A stretch of DNA of 64,000 nucleotides from Agrobacterium leguminum (lineage in GTDB: Bacteria; Pseudomonadota; Alphaproteobacteria; Rhizobiales; Rhizobiaceae): assembly GCF_015704895.1 (NCBI RefSeq), contig NZ_JADQWB010000020.1, positions 24,291 to 88,290 of the forward strand. The letters are read 5' to 3'. This document shows, one piece after another, positions 34,737-43,477 of this stretch. Numbering within the stretch: the stretch's first letter is position 1; the number at the start of each line of letters is the position of its first letter. The notes below the pieces were generated by a model. That model was given only the letters and a program-made list of their open reading frames with translations, was not told where the DNA came from and did not search any database. A program made the position numbers and the translations under genes.

Positions 34737-37094
34737 ATGTCTTTCAGCATACGCAATATACTTGTGGGATTTTTTCTGCTCGTCGGCATCGCGCTGGCAG
34801 GCTTCGTGGGCAACGGCATGTTGCAGTCCGTGCAGCGTGCCCGCAGCTTTTCGGAGGTGGCGCAGCTCGTTTCGCTGGACAGGCTGCTTTTCAACGCCTT
34901 GCTGAACTTTCGCAGTGAACGCGGCAACAGCGCCTCGGCGCTGACGGTCGATCCGGCGAAGACGGCCAACACCATCGCCAGCGTGCAGGCGTCGCGCCAG
35001 AAGGTGGATGCCGCCATGGGCGCCTTTCTCGAACAGTCCGCCGCGCTCGATCAGGCTGGCCTCAAGGCCCCGCTTGCCCGCGTGAAGGATATCTACACGC
35101 AATTCCTGGAGCTGCGCAAAAAGGTTGACGCCAACGTCACCCTGCCGCTCGACCGTCGTGAAAACGGGCTGGACAAGACCGTGCTGGCGCTCGGTCAGGA
35201 TTTCCTGACGGCGCTTGAAGCGGGCTCGACGGCGGTGGAAGGTGAGGTTCGCTCGCTGGACCAGAGCCTGACCGGCCTCATCCAGTTGCGGTCCTATGGC
35301 TGGTCGGCGCGTGCGCTGGGCGGCAGCGCCACCGTTGTCATCAATGCGGTCGTGGCCCAGCAGCGGCCGCTGACCCCGCAGGAAACCCAGCAGCTTGGCA
35401 ATTTCGATGCCGGCGCGGCATTTGCCTGGAAAGCCACCGGCGACCTCGTCGCGCACGAATCGACGCCGCAGGCGCTCAAAGATATCTATGCCGTTGCCGA
35501 CAGGACCTATTTCAAGGGTGATTTCGTCGCGCAGCGCGCAAAGCTGATCGACGATCTGAACAACGGCCGCACGCCTGCCTTCACCATCGATACATGGCGC
35601 AATACGGTCACCGAAAGCCTCGATACGGTCGCGAAAATCGCCTCCGAAGCGATGGATGTTCTCAACGCCAATGCCGAAAAGGCCAGACAGGACGCCTTTA
35701 TCGGCGCGATGATCTATCTCGCTGCGTTCATCCTCACACTTGGCGTCTGCATTCTCTGCCTTGCCGTCATCGTCGGCCGCGTCACCCGCCCCATCAGCCG
35801 CCTGACAAAGGCGATGATGGAATTGTCCACCGGCAACCTGACCATCGATGTGCCCGGCGCAAAACGCGGCGACGAGATCGGCGAGATGGCCCGCGCCGTG
35901 GAAATCTTCCGCGAAGCGGCCATCCGCAACCGGCAGCTTGAGGACGAAGCCGTCGGCAACCGCGAGCAGGCCGAGCGTGACCGTATCGAGCTGCAGCAGC
36001 GCGCCGAGGCCGAGGCCGCAGAGCGTCTCAATCAGGCCACGGGGTCGCTGGCTGGCGGTCTTCGCCGGCTTGCCTCCGGTGATATGGTCTGCGAGATCGC
36101 CACGCCGTTTTCGCCGCAATTCGAGACGCTGCGGCACGATTTCAACAGCTCTGTGCATCAGCTGCGCGAAGCGCTCACCAGCGTCGGCCAGTCCGTGCAG
36201 ACCGTGAATGGCGGCGCCCACGAGGTATCCTCCGCATCCGACGATCTTTCCCGCCGCACCGAACAGCAGGCCGCTTCTCTCGAAGAAACCGCCGCAGCGC
36301 TGGAAGAGATCACCGCCAATGTTTCCGCCACCTCCAAACGGGCGAGCGATGCGCGCGACACGGTGCGTGAGGCAAGGACAAAGGCCGATCTTTCCGGCAA
36401 GGTGGTGCGCGATGCCGTCGCCGCCATGGAACGCATCGAGCATTCCTCGCGCCAGATCGGCCAGATCATCGGCGTCATCGACGAAATCGCCTTCCAGACC
36501 AACCTTCTGGCGCTGAATGCCGGCGTCGAGGCGGCAAGGGCGGGCGATGCGGGCAAGGGCTTCGCCGTCGTCGCACAGGAAGTGCGCGAACTGGCGCAGC
36601 GCTCCGCCAACGCCGCCAAGGAAATCAAGCAACTCATCACCGCATCAGCCGTTGCGGTGGGTGAAGGCGTGAAGCTGGTGGCCGATACCGGCGTCGGGCT
36701 TTCCGAGATCGAGCAGCTGGTGCTTTCCGTCAACACCCATATGGATGCCATCGCCACGGCGGCGCAGGAACAGTCGGCCGGTCTTTCCGAGGTCAACACC
36801 GCCGTCAACCACATGGATCAGGCCACGCAGCAGAATGCCGCCATGGTCGAGGAAATGAATGCGGCGGGTGCGGGTCTTGCACAGGAATGCACCAACCTCC
36901 ACGCCCTGCTTGCGCAATTCCAGCTCGGCCAGCAAAGCTCCGCATTGCGGGAGACGGCACGGCATATGCAGCGCGCCGCAAGCCCGGTCCACGCGCCCGC
37001 CGCACCGGTCGCACCGGCACCGAAGGCCCGCCCCGTCGCCGCACGCGGCAATGCGGCGCTGGCCGTGAAGGGGGATGAGTGGACGGAGTTTTGA
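34737..37094 (+). CDS. methyl-accepting chemotaxis protein
   Basis: A 785-residue chemoreceptor. TM1 is about residues 7-28 ([20 protein letters not shown]); a large periplasmic sensor domain of about 290 residues follows, then TM2 near 322-345 and a HAMP domain ([19 protein letters not shown]). The cytoplasmic hairpin tip is [21 protein letters not shown]. The C-terminus ends EWTEF, matching the x-W-x-x-F tether that binds CheR and CheB. The helical-bundle sensor has the look of a 4HB or NIT-like domain ([11 protein letters not shown]); ligand unknown. It lies between a strong terminator and a repeat, so it is monocistronic. Confidence 0.93.
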   Translation: MSFSIRNILVGFFLLVGIALAGFVGNGMLQSVQRARSFSEVAQLVSLDRLLFNALLNFRSERGNSASALTVDPAKTANTIASVQASRQKVDAAMGAFLEQSAALDQAGLKAPLARVKDIYTQFLELRKKVDANVTLPLDRRENGLDKTVLALGQDFLTALEAGSTAVEGEVRSLDQSLTGLIQLRSYGWSARALGGSATVVINAVVAQQRPLTPQETQQLGNFDAGAAFAWKATGDLVAHESTPQALKDIYAVADRTYFKGDFVAQRAKLIDDLNNGRTPAFTIDTWRNTVTESLDTVAKIASEAMDVLNANAEKARQDAFIGAMIYLAAFILTLGVCILCLAVIVGRVTRPISRLTKAMMELSTGNLTIDVPGAKRGDEIGEMARAVEIFREAAIRNRQLEDEAVGNREQAERDRIELQQRAEAEAAERLNQATGSLAGGLRRLASGDMVCEIATPFSPQFETLRHDFNSSVHQLREALTSVGQSVQTVNGGAHEVSSASDDLSRRTEQQAASLEETAAALEEITANVSATSKRASDARDTVREARTKADLSGKVVRDAVAAMERIEHSSRQIGQIIGVIDEIAFQTNLLALNAGVEAARAGDAGKGFAVVAQEVRELAQRSANAAKEIKQLITASAVAVGEGVKLVADTGVGLSEIEQLVLSVNTHMDAIATAAQEQSAGLSEVNTAVNHMDQATQQNAAMVEEMNAAGAGLAQECTNLHALLAQFQLGQQSSALRETARHMQRAASPVHAPAAPVAPAPKARPVAARGNAALAVKGDEWTEF

Positions 37095-37140
37095 AGACAA
37101 ATCCAGCGTTGGATGTGGCGAGGAACTAGCATCCGCACTT

Positions 37141-37270
37141 CGTCACCCCGGACTAGATCCGGGGTCCAGCGCGATCAAGTCCTTGATCGCGAAAGACTCT
37201 TCTCACGGCGCAGACGTGCCGTGGCTGGATGCCGGATCATCCTCGGGCTTGTTCCGGGGACCGGCATGAC
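37141..37270. repeat. RIME-like repeat, copy 4 (alternative core)
   Basis: Arms GTCACCCCGGACTAGATCC on the left and a different GCCGGATCATCCTCGGGCTT arm on the right, around the core GCGATCAAGTCCTTGATCGC in place of the CAGCCCAAG core. It is a second core class, shared with copy 7. Confidence 0.82.
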
Positions 37271-37335
37271 GGAGGAGAGAGTACAGTTCCTTCTCTTCAA
37301 CAAGTCTAGGCCCGCACCTGAAACCGGCGCGGGCT

Positions 37336-38223
37336 TCACCGTTTCCGCACATCCGGCAGCGCAGCGGCAAGCGCCCGCAGCGGCGCGGTCATATGTTTGT
37401 CGCGTCGCATCGCCAGCGCGATCCGCCGTTCGAGCGGCGGTTCGAGCGAGCGCCATTCGAGTCCGGATGCCGCCCCTTCATGCTCCATCGCCATGCGCGG
37501 CACGATGGCAATGCCAAGGCCCGCACCTGCGAGCTTCTTGATCGCCTCGACGCTGCCCAGTTCCATGGCGGGCTGCACGGTGCGGCCGCTTGCCGAAAAC
37601 CATTGATCCACCAGCCGGCGCGTATTGCCGCCCTCGTAAAGCAGCAGCGGCCGCGCCGAAAGCGTCTCGGCGTTGAGCGCCGTTGCGTCAGAGACGGAGC
37701 CTTGCGGGAAAACCGCGACCAGCTCGTCGAGATGGATATCGCTGATATCGAGGCTGCGGCCGCTGGCGGGCAGGGCCACCACCGCCGCATCGATGGTATT
37801 GGCCTCCAGAAGCCGGAGGATATCGTGGGTATTGCCGGTCTGCACGACGATTTCGATGCCGGGCATGGCCTGCCGGATCTTACCCAGCACCGGCGGCAGC
37901 AGATAGATGCAGGCGGTGGCGCCGGTGCCGATGCGAAGGCGTCCCGTCACCCCGCTGCGATGCGGCGCAACGGTATCGATGGCATGCGCCACTTCTTCCG
38001 CAATCCGTCTTGCATGGATGAGAAAGTCGCGCCCCGCCGCCGTCGGCTGCGCACGCCTGCCCACCCTTTCGATCAGCCGCACACCGAGCTGTTTTTCGAG
38101 CAGCCTTATATGCAGGCTGATGGCCGGCTGCGTCAGCCCCGCCTTGTCGGCGGCGGCGGAAAAACTGCCAAGATCGGCCACATCCATGAAGCTGCGAAGC
38201 TGCCGCAGATCGAGGTCCAGCAT
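37336..38223 (-). CDS. LysR-family transcriptional regulator
   Basis: A 295-residue LysR regulator. The helix-turn-helix is LRQLRSFMDVADLGSFSAAADKAGLTQPAISLHIRLLEKQLGVRLIER. The effector domain opens GRLRIGTGATACIYLLPPVLGKI. The frame runs back to 38799, but the protein fold starts at MLDLDLRQL, ATG 38223. It is divergent from a GNAT acetyltransferase 96 bases away, its likely target. Inducer unknown. Confidence 0.9.
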   Translation of the reverse strand: MLDLDLRQLRSFMDVADLGSFSAAADKAGLTQPAISLHIRLLEKQLGVRLIERVGRRAQPTAAGRDFLIHARRIAEEVAHAIDTVAPHRSGVTGRLRIGTGATACIYLLPPVLGKIRQAMPGIEIVVQTGNTHDILRLLEANTIDAAVVALPASGRSLDISDIHLDELVAVFPQGSVSDATALNAETLSARPLLLYEGGNTRRLVDQWFSASGRTVQPAMELGSVEAIKKLAGAGLGIAIVPRMAMEHEGAASGLEWRSLEPPLERRIALAMRRDKHMTAPLRALAAALPDVRKR

Positions 38224-38319
38224 CAAAGAAAACCTTATCGTTTGTATAAGACAGATAATCTTTATTTTGGCTGCGCCGCAATGCACAATGACGGCGTGAA
38301 TGATCCGCAGGACAAGAGA

Positions 38320-38862
38320 ATGACCCTTTCCACCGTTTCCAGCCTTACGATCCGCCCCTGCGAAGAGGCGGATATTCCAGCCATTGCCGAAATCTACCGG
38401 GACGCCGTGCTGCACGGCCGCGCGAGCTTCGAGATCGATCCGCCAAGCGCGGAGACGATGCTGGAGCGCCGCCGCCTTCTGGTGGAGGGCAATTACCCCT
38501 ATCTCGTCGCCGAATGCGATGGAAAGATAGCCGGATATGCCTATGCCGGCGCCTATCGCCCGCGCCCGGCCTATGGCGCGGCGGTGGAAAATTCCGTTTA
38601 TATCGATCCGGCCATGAAGGGCATGGGCATCGGCCGCAAGCTGCTCGATGCGTTGATCGAGGCGGCGACGGCACGCGGCTTCCGGCAGATGATCGCCGTC
38701 ATCGGCGATTCGTCCAACGCCGCCTCGATCGGCGTGCACCGCGCCGCCGGTTTCGAACATGTCGGCACCTTCAAATCCATCGGCTGGAAACATGGCCAAT
38801 GGCTGGATACGGTGCTGATGCAGCGCGCGCTGGGCGAAGGCGACACCACGCCGCGCTTTTGA
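38320..38862 (+). CDS. GNAT N-acetyltransferase, phosphinothricin-acetyltransferase-like
   Basis: A 180-residue acetyl-CoA-dependent transferase. LTIRPCEEADIPAIAEIYRDAVLHGRASFE is the start of the PAT/MddA group; the acetyl-CoA loop is MKGMGIGRKLLDALIEAA, and the C-terminal end has AAGFEHVGTFKSIGWKHGQWLDT, a hallmark of phosphinothricin/methionine-sulfone acetyltransferases. ATG 38320 has AGGA seven bases ahead; ATG 38281 is an alternative. It is divergent from a LysR gene. Substrate is probably a small amino-acid analogue. Confidence 0.87.
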   Translation: MTLSTVSSLTIRPCEEADIPAIAEIYRDAVLHGRASFEIDPPSAETMLERRRLLVEGNYPYLVAECDGKIAGYAYAGAYRPRPAYGAAVENSVYIDPAMKGMGIGRKLLDALIEAATARGFRQMIAVIGDSSNAASIGVHRAAGFEHVGTFKSIGWKHGQWLDTVLMQRALGEGDTTPRF

Positions 38863-38866
38863 ACGA

Positions 38867-39230
38867 TCAGGGCTTGGTGGAGCCGGGGATTTCCACCTTC
38901 AGCGTATCGCCGGAAAGCTCACTGCCCAGCTCCACGGCCTTGGTTTTCTTGTCGTAGACGCAGATATGGCTGACGGTCGCATCCGCGCCCCCACTCTTCC
39001 CGGTGAGTTTGGCTTTGCCGGTGAGAATGGCGAGGCCGTAATTCTCGCTGCCGACCGGATCGACCAAGGCCTTCGCGTCCTCGATCATGTCTTTGGCGCC
39101 GGCAAGGCAGGCCGTCTGCACATCCGCCACGAACTCCTTCCAGGCGTCATCCGACGATGCGGCGGCGGGGAGAGTAAGCGACGAGAAGGCCGCAAGGAGG
39201 AGGATGGTGCGGGGGGATCGGACGGGTCAT
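38867..39230 (-). pseudogene. small secreted protein, frameshifted in its signal peptide
   Basis: The downstream part codes for 87 or more residues (DAWKEFVADVQTACLAGAKDM through to LKVEIPGSTKP) with no upstream ATG in frame. Reading back in frame gives a clear hydrophobic signal (TILLLAAFSSLTLPAAA) and then a stop. An ATG at 39230 with AGGAA seven bases ahead sits in another frame. If the run of six G at 39211-39216 had five, that ATG would join the signal and the body into one 120-residue exported protein. So either this is a real one-base frameshift or a sequencing error. Two Cys in the body may form a disulphide. No family recognised. Confidence 0.75.
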
Positions 39231-39450
39231 GGAATTTCCTTCCTGCAATCTCGGCAAAAGCGAACCGATAGGGTGGAAAACGGTACGCCAAAGGTGTGAA
39301 ACAAATGTGGTGGTGGCCGCGCGGAGAGGAATTTTCTCTTTTGTCGGAACATTTTGATATTTCGCAGGTTGCCCAAATTGAGGTTCGCTCCTATGGTCCG
39401 CTCACACGGTTTCTAGGAGCGGTAACCCGCTGCAAAAAGGAGTAAAAACC

Positions 39451-40053
39451 ATGGCCTTCGAACTTCCCGAACTCCCCTACGACTACGACGCGCTTGCACC
39501 CTACATGTCGCGCGAGACGCTCGAGTTCCATCACGACAAGCACCACAAGGCATATGTCGACAACGGCAACAAGCTGGCGGCCGAAGCAGGTCTTTCCGAC
39601 CTGTCGCTCGAAGAAGTCGTGAAGAAGTCCTTTGGCACCAATGCCGGTCTCTTCAACAATGCGGCCCAGCATTACAACCACGTCCATTTCTGGAAGTGGA
39701 TGAAGAAGGGCGGCGGCGGCGGCAAGCTGCCGGGCAAGCTCGAGCAGGCATTCGCCTCCGATCTCGGCGGTTACGACAAGTTCAAGGCCGATTTCATCGC
39801 TGCCGGCACCACGCAGTTCGGCTCCGGCTGGGCATGGCTCTCCGTCAAGAACGGCAAGCTTGAAATCTCCAAGACCCCGAACGGCGAAAACCCGCTGGTT
39901 CATGGCGCCGATCCCATCCTCGGCGTCGATGTTTGGGAACACTCCTACTACATCGACTACCGCAACCTGCGTCCGAAGTACCTCGAAGCCTTCGTCGACA
40001 ACCTCATCAACTGGGACTACGTCCTGGAGCGTTACGAAGCCGCCGCCAAGTAA
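39451..40053 (+). CDS. sodB: superoxide dismutase, Fe/Mn family
   Basis: A 200-residue enzyme that dismutates superoxide. MAFELPELPYDYDALAPYMSRETLEFHHDKHHKAYV has the first metal His, and AAQHYNHVHFWKWM the second; DVWEHSYYIDYRN supplies the Asp and His ligands. The Ala-Gln pattern AAQHYNH and TTQFGSGWAWL fit the Fe-type more than the Mn-type. AAAGGAG precedes ATG 39451. There is no signal peptide, so it is cytoplasmic. Agrobacterium has several SODs; this one resembles the main iron form. Confidence 0.94.
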   Translation: MAFELPELPYDYDALAPYMSRETLEFHHDKHHKAYVDNGNKLAAEAGLSDLSLEEVVKKSFGTNAGLFNNAAQHYNHVHFWKWMKKGGGGGKLPGKLEQAFASDLGGYDKFKADFIAAGTTQFGSGWAWLSVKNGKLEISKTPNGENPLVHGADPILGVDVWEHSYYIDYRNLRPKYLEAFVDNLINWDYVLERYEAAAK

Positions 40054-40102
40054 GGCTTGCGGAATGCGTGGTTGCTGATCGAAGCAGCCTCCTCCCGCGC
40101 GA

Positions 40103-40185
40103 CGTCATCCTCGGCCTTGTGCCGAGGATCTGCTCTCTCTCAAAACGCGACGTGGCAGATGCTCGGGACAGGCCCGAGCATGACG
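40103..40185. repeat. RIME-like repeat, copy 5 (short form)
   Basis: GTCATCCTCGGCCTTGTGCC with GGCACAAGGCCGAGG-like pairing, then a second inverted pair GCTCGGGACAGGCCCGAGC and GTCATG in reverse. It lacks the central core. Confidence 0.7.
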
Positions 40186-40316
40186 ACAGTGGAAATATCC
40201 ACACACTTGAGACGCCCGGCTTCAAGCCGGGTGTTTTGCATTTGTGATATGGAGATACGGCCTGTCGGATTTTATTGTCACAAGCCTGTCATCCGCCGGG
40301 TTTATCGCGGCGCATC

Positions 40317-41168
40317 ATGACTGAAAAAACCACGCCTCTCTTCTCCTTCGGCATCGTCGCCGATCCCCAATATGCCGATGCCGCTCCCCGTCCGGAAATG
40401 GGCCGTTATTACGCCGAGAGCCCGAAAAAGCTCGCAGACGCGATCGACGCCTTCAACCGCGAGGAGCTGGCCTTCGTGGTGACGCTCGGCGATATCATCG
40501 ACCGCGGTTTCGACAATTTCGATGCGATCCTTGCCGTTTACGACGGGCTTCGCCACCGCTCGGTCCTGTTGCCGGGCAATCACGATTTCGCCGTCGCCGC
40601 CGAGCATTTGCCGGCTATCCACGCCCGCCTCGGCATGTCCGCCCCCTGGCATGATTTTTCCATCGGCGACATCCGCTTCGTCGTGCTTGACGGCAACGAG
40701 GTCAGCCTTTTCGCCCCGCCGCCCGGCGATCCGCGTCGGGCGCTTGCCGCAGACCGGCTGAAGCGCCTGGCGGATGCCGGCGCAATCAATGCGCAGGGCT
40801 GGAACGCCTCGCTCAGCGACGAGCAGTTCGAATGGCTGCGGGCCGTTCTGCAAAAGGCGGATGCGGCGGGCGAAAAAGTGATCGTTCTCTGCCACTATCC
40901 TGTCTACCCGGAAAACGCCCACAACATGTGGGACGCGCCGCGTATCCTTGAGCTTCTCGGCTCCCACTCCTCGGTCGTCGCGTGGTTCAATGGCCATAAT
41001 CACGAGGGCAATTACGGCCTATTGGGCAATACCCACTTCGTGAATTTCAAGGGCATGGTCGATACGCCCGACCAGAACACCTTCGCCATCGCCGATGTCT
41101 TTGCCGACCGGATCGTCATTCGCGGTTTCGGGCGCGAGGAGGATCGGCTGCTGGAGTATTTCCTGTAG
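40317..41168 (+). CDS. metallophosphoesterase, ADP-ribose/CDP-alcohol diphosphatase-like
   Basis: A 283-residue cytosolic phosphoesterase. FGIVADPQYAD supplies D-x-Q in place of the usual D-x-H, followed by TLGDIIDRGFDN, LPGNHDF, LCHYPVYPEN and WFNGHNHEGNYG in order: the calcineurin-like metal site. The D-x-Q first motif marks the Mn-dependent ADP-ribose/CDP-alcohol diphosphatase group. ATG 40317 starts the fold. It is alone, and followed by a repeat. Substrate is inferred from family only. Confidence 0.88.
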   Translation: MTEKTTPLFSFGIVADPQYADAAPRPEMGRYYAESPKKLADAIDAFNREELAFVVTLGDIIDRGFDNFDAILAVYDGLRHRSVLLPGNHDFAVAAEHLPAIHARLGMSAPWHDFSIGDIRFVVLDGNEVSLFAPPPGDPRRALAADRLKRLADAGAINAQGWNASLSDEQFEWLRAVLQKADAAGEKVIVLCHYPVYPENAHNMWDAPRILELLGSHSSVVAWFNGHNHEGNYGLLGNTHFVNFKGMVDTPDQNTFAIADVFADRIVIRGFGREEDRLLEYFL

Positions 41169-41209
41169 GAAATAATGCCTTGCTGTGATGCCGGACCTCT
41201 CTCGAAGCT

Positions 41210-41324
41210 CTCATTCCTGTGCTCGTCACAGGAATCCAGCCAGCCCAAGTCCTTGGGCTGAAAAGAGTCCTCTCGCCGCGCAGACGCGCGTCGACTGGAT
41301 TCCTGTGACAAGCACAGGAATGAG
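41210..41324. repeat. RIME-like palindromic repeat, copy 6
   Basis: Arms CTCATTCCTGTGCTCGTCAC and complement with core CAGCCCAAGTCCTTGGGCTG. It is nearly identical to copy 3, and begins 41 bases past the phosphoesterase stop. Confidence 0.9.
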
Positions 41325-41369
41325 GGCGGAGAGGGGTGCTCCGACACATAACAGAGGCTGCGAGCCGCA

Positions 41370-42071
41370 CTAAATTCTGTTTCCCAACTGGTTGCTCTGC
41401 CAGCCGCTCATCCATAATTGCCGCAGCTTCTCGCCTTCCAGCTTGAAGAAGCTGCCGGTCGTCTCGCAGCTCAGCACCCGGTCCGAGCGGAAATTGCGAA
41501 TCGCCTGCCGCAATTCGCACCAGGCGACGATATTCACCGTCTCCGAATAATAGATCACCGCAATCGGCCGAACCCGCCGCTGCGTTTGCGCGCCGGCTTC
41601 ATCGCGATAGGTGATCTCCAGCTTCTCCTCGTCGCGCACCGCCCGCCGGACTGTCGCAAGATCGACGCCGGCGGGGGAGGGCGCGATACTGCCCCAGGCG
41701 TGCAGGGCATTGGCGGAGAGGGTTTTCGACAGGGGTTCGGGCAGGGAGGCGGCGATCTTGTCGCTGACCTGCCTTGCCGCCTGCCGCAACTCGCTATCGC
41801 CGGTGCGGGCGACCATGGCGAGCGCCAGCACGATCGCCTCCGTCTCTTCGATGGAAAACATCAGCGGCGGCAGGTTGAAGCCGGGGCGCAGGATATAACC
41901 GACGCCGCGTTCCCCTTCGATGGGCACGCGCATGGTCTGAAGCGCTGCTATGTCGCGATAGACCGAGCGCACCGTCACTTCCAGCGCCTCGGCAATCGTC
42001 TGCGCGGTGACAGGCCTGCGCGCCACCCGCAGGATCTGGATGATCTCGAACAGTCTCGACGCCTTGCGCAT
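41370..42071 (-). CDS. YafY-type WYL-domain transcriptional regulator
   Basis: A 233-residue regulator: winged helix (RLFEIIQILRVARRPVTAQTIAEALEVTVRSVYRDIAALQTMRV) and WYL domain (LEITYRDEAGAQTQRRVRPIAVIYYSETVNIVAWCE). ATG 42071 is preferred over GTG 42098. It is divergent from a LysE-type exporter at 42205, and a 9-bp inverted repeat lies between. It shares layout, especially GxGYxLRPGFxLPPLMFS, with the WYL protein at 31448-32155, so the two are paralogues. Ligand unknown. Confidence 0.88.
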   Translation of the reverse strand: MRKASRLFEIIQILRVARRPVTAQTIAEALEVTVRSVYRDIAALQTMRVPIEGERGVGYILRPGFNLPPLMFSIEETEAIVLALAMVARTGDSELRQAARQVSDKIAASLPEPLSKTLSANALHAWGSIAPSPAGVDLATVRRAVRDEEKLEITYRDEAGAQTQRRVRPIAVIYYSETVNIVAWCELRQAIRNFRSDRVLSCETTGSFFKLEGEKLRQLWMSGWQSNQLGNRI

Positions 42072-42099
42072 TGCCGTTTTCCCGGTGGATTTCCCCACG

Positions 42100-42123
42100 C
42101 AACTGACACAACGCTGTCAGTTG
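42100..42123. promoter_or_regulatory. operator candidate for WYL regulator
   Basis: CAACTGACA (42100-42108) and TGTCAGTTG (42115-42123) are perfect inverted arms around six bases, in the divergent promoter of the WYL regulator and the LysE exporter. ACTGACA/TGTCAGT is the form expected of YafY-type operators. Confidence 0.65.
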
Positions 42124-42204
42124 GCTTTTCTTATAAACGGAGAAACACATTGAGAAACATGGGATTTCCCGAATGTGTCGTGAAATGTTTTGGGAGATAC
42201 TGAC

Positions 42205-42834
42205 ATGAGTTATGCCGAAAATCTCTGGCTTTTCTTTCTGGTCCTGTTCGGCATCATCATCCTGCCGGGCATGGATATGCTGTTCGTGCTGGCAAGCGCG
42301 CTGACGGGGGGAAAGAGAACCGGCCTTTCCGCCGCAAGCGGCATGAGCGCCGGCGGCATCGTGCATTCGCTTTACGGCGCCCTGGGCGTCGGCATGTTGG
42401 CCGCCTGGATGCCCTCGCTGTTCCTGCCGCTTCTGGTTTTCGGGGCCGCCTATATGATCTGGATCGGCATCGGCCTGATGCGCAGCGCGATTGTCGTGAA
42501 CGGCGATGAGGCGCAGGCGAGCGCTTCGGTCAGAAAAGCCTTCTGGCGGGCGGTGCTGACCTGCCTTTCCAATCCGAAGGCCTATCTGTTCATGATGGCA
42601 ATCTATCCGCAATTCCTCAAACCGGCCTATGGTCCGATCTGGATGCAGGGGCTGGTGATGGGCGCGATGGTGGCGGTCACGCAGTTCACGGTCTATGGCG
42701 CGCTGGCGCTGACGGCGGATAAAAGCCGGGCATGGCTGGTTTCTTCGCCCGCCGCCACGATCTTCATCGGCCGCGCCGCCGGTTTCATGCTGATTGCCGC
42801 AGCGCTGCTGACACTGTGGGAGGCCCTGTCTTAG
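42205..42834 (+). CDS. LysE-family exporter
   Basis: A 209-residue inner-membrane protein with about six hydrophobic segments. FFLVLFGIIILPGMDMLFVLASALTGGKRTGLSAASG is the LysE/RhtB signature and LTCLSNPKAYLFMMAIYPQFL the second conserved loop. GGAG precedes ATG 42205 by nine bases. It is divergent from a WYL regulator with a palindromic operator, so expression is probably induced by its own cargo. It is a paralogue of 28758-29369. Confidence 0.87.
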   Translation: MSYAENLWLFFLVLFGIIILPGMDMLFVLASALTGGKRTGLSAASGMSAGGIVHSLYGALGVGMLAAWMPSLFLPLLVFGAAYMIWIGIGLMRSAIVVNGDEAQASASVRKAFWRAVLTCLSNPKAYLFMMAIYPQFLKPAYGPIWMQGLVMGAMVAVTQFTVYGALALTADKSRAWLVSSPAATIFIGRAAGFMLIAAALLTLWEALS

Positions 42835-42952
42835 GCTTCTGTTTTCACGATGGAATTCACCGCAATGTGACTTCTTTTCGCCATCCGGAAAGGGCATCCT
42901 CGCGCCGTTCCATCTAGCGCCCGGTGTCCCGGCCGGAATCAAGGAGAGTTGC

Positions 42953-43387
42953 ATGAAACTGAAAACCATCACCGCGGCCATGCTGTTCGGCTGTCTTTGC
43001 GCCGGAGCGGTCTACGCTGCCGGCGAAGTCGAAAAACGTGAAGGCATGATGAAGCAGATCGGTGGGGCGATGGGTTCGCTCGCCGCCATCTCCAAGGGCG
43101 AAAAGCCCTTTGACGCCGATACCGTCAAGACTGCCGTAACCACCATCGGCACCAATGCGAAGGCTTTTCCGGACCAGTTCCCCGCCGGCACCGAGACCGG
43201 CAGTGCGGCGGCCCCCGCCATCTGGGAAAATTTCGACGACTTCAAGGCCAAGGCCGCCAAGCTCGGCACGGATGCGGACATGGTTCTCGCCAATCTCCCC
43301 ACCGATCAGGCGGGCGTCGCCACCGCCATGAAGACGCTCGGCGCCGATTGCGGCACCTGCCACCAGACCTATCGTCTGAAGAAATAA
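42953..43387 (+). CDS. cytochrome c' / c556
   Basis: A 144-residue periplasmic cytochrome. Residues 1-22 form a signal peptide (ITAAMLFGCLCAGAVYA). A four-helix bundle follows, with a single C-terminal haem motif, CGTCH, ten residues from the end, the hallmark of cytochromes c'. These bind NO or carry electrons. AAGGAGA precedes ATG 42953. A terminator follows, and a dihaem cytochrome gene starts 90 bases later. Confidence 0.92.
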   Translation: MKLKTITAAMLFGCLCAGAVYAAGEVEKREGMMKQIGGAMGSLAAISKGEKPFDADTVKTAVTTIGTNAKAFPDQFPAGTETGSAAAPAIWENFDDFKAKAAKLGTDADMVLANLPTDQAGVATAMKTLGADCGTCHQTYRLKK

Positions 43388-43401
43388 TCGCAGCACTTTG
43401 G

Positions 43402-43429
43402 AAACGCCGCTTCCCGGCGGCGTTTTCTC
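43402..43429 (+). terminator. rho-independent terminator after cytochrome c'
   Basis: AAACGCCGC, loop TTCCCG, GCGGCGTTT, then TCTC. It separates the two cytochrome genes. Confidence 0.75.
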
Positions 43430-43477
43430 AGGCACGAAAGACATCTGACCGGGTCAGGTGAGAATGGGGAGAGGGGC

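Noticed and set aside
34707..36632. 641-codon frame opposite the chemoreceptor
   Set aside because: Composition is that of an antisense shadow; the chemoreceptor is unambiguous.
41116..41520. Open frames running through repeat copy 6 (and similar ones at every repeat copy)
   Set aside because: The repeat is free of stops in several frames, so each copy gives the same spurious peptide (for example one containing SQESSRRASARR).
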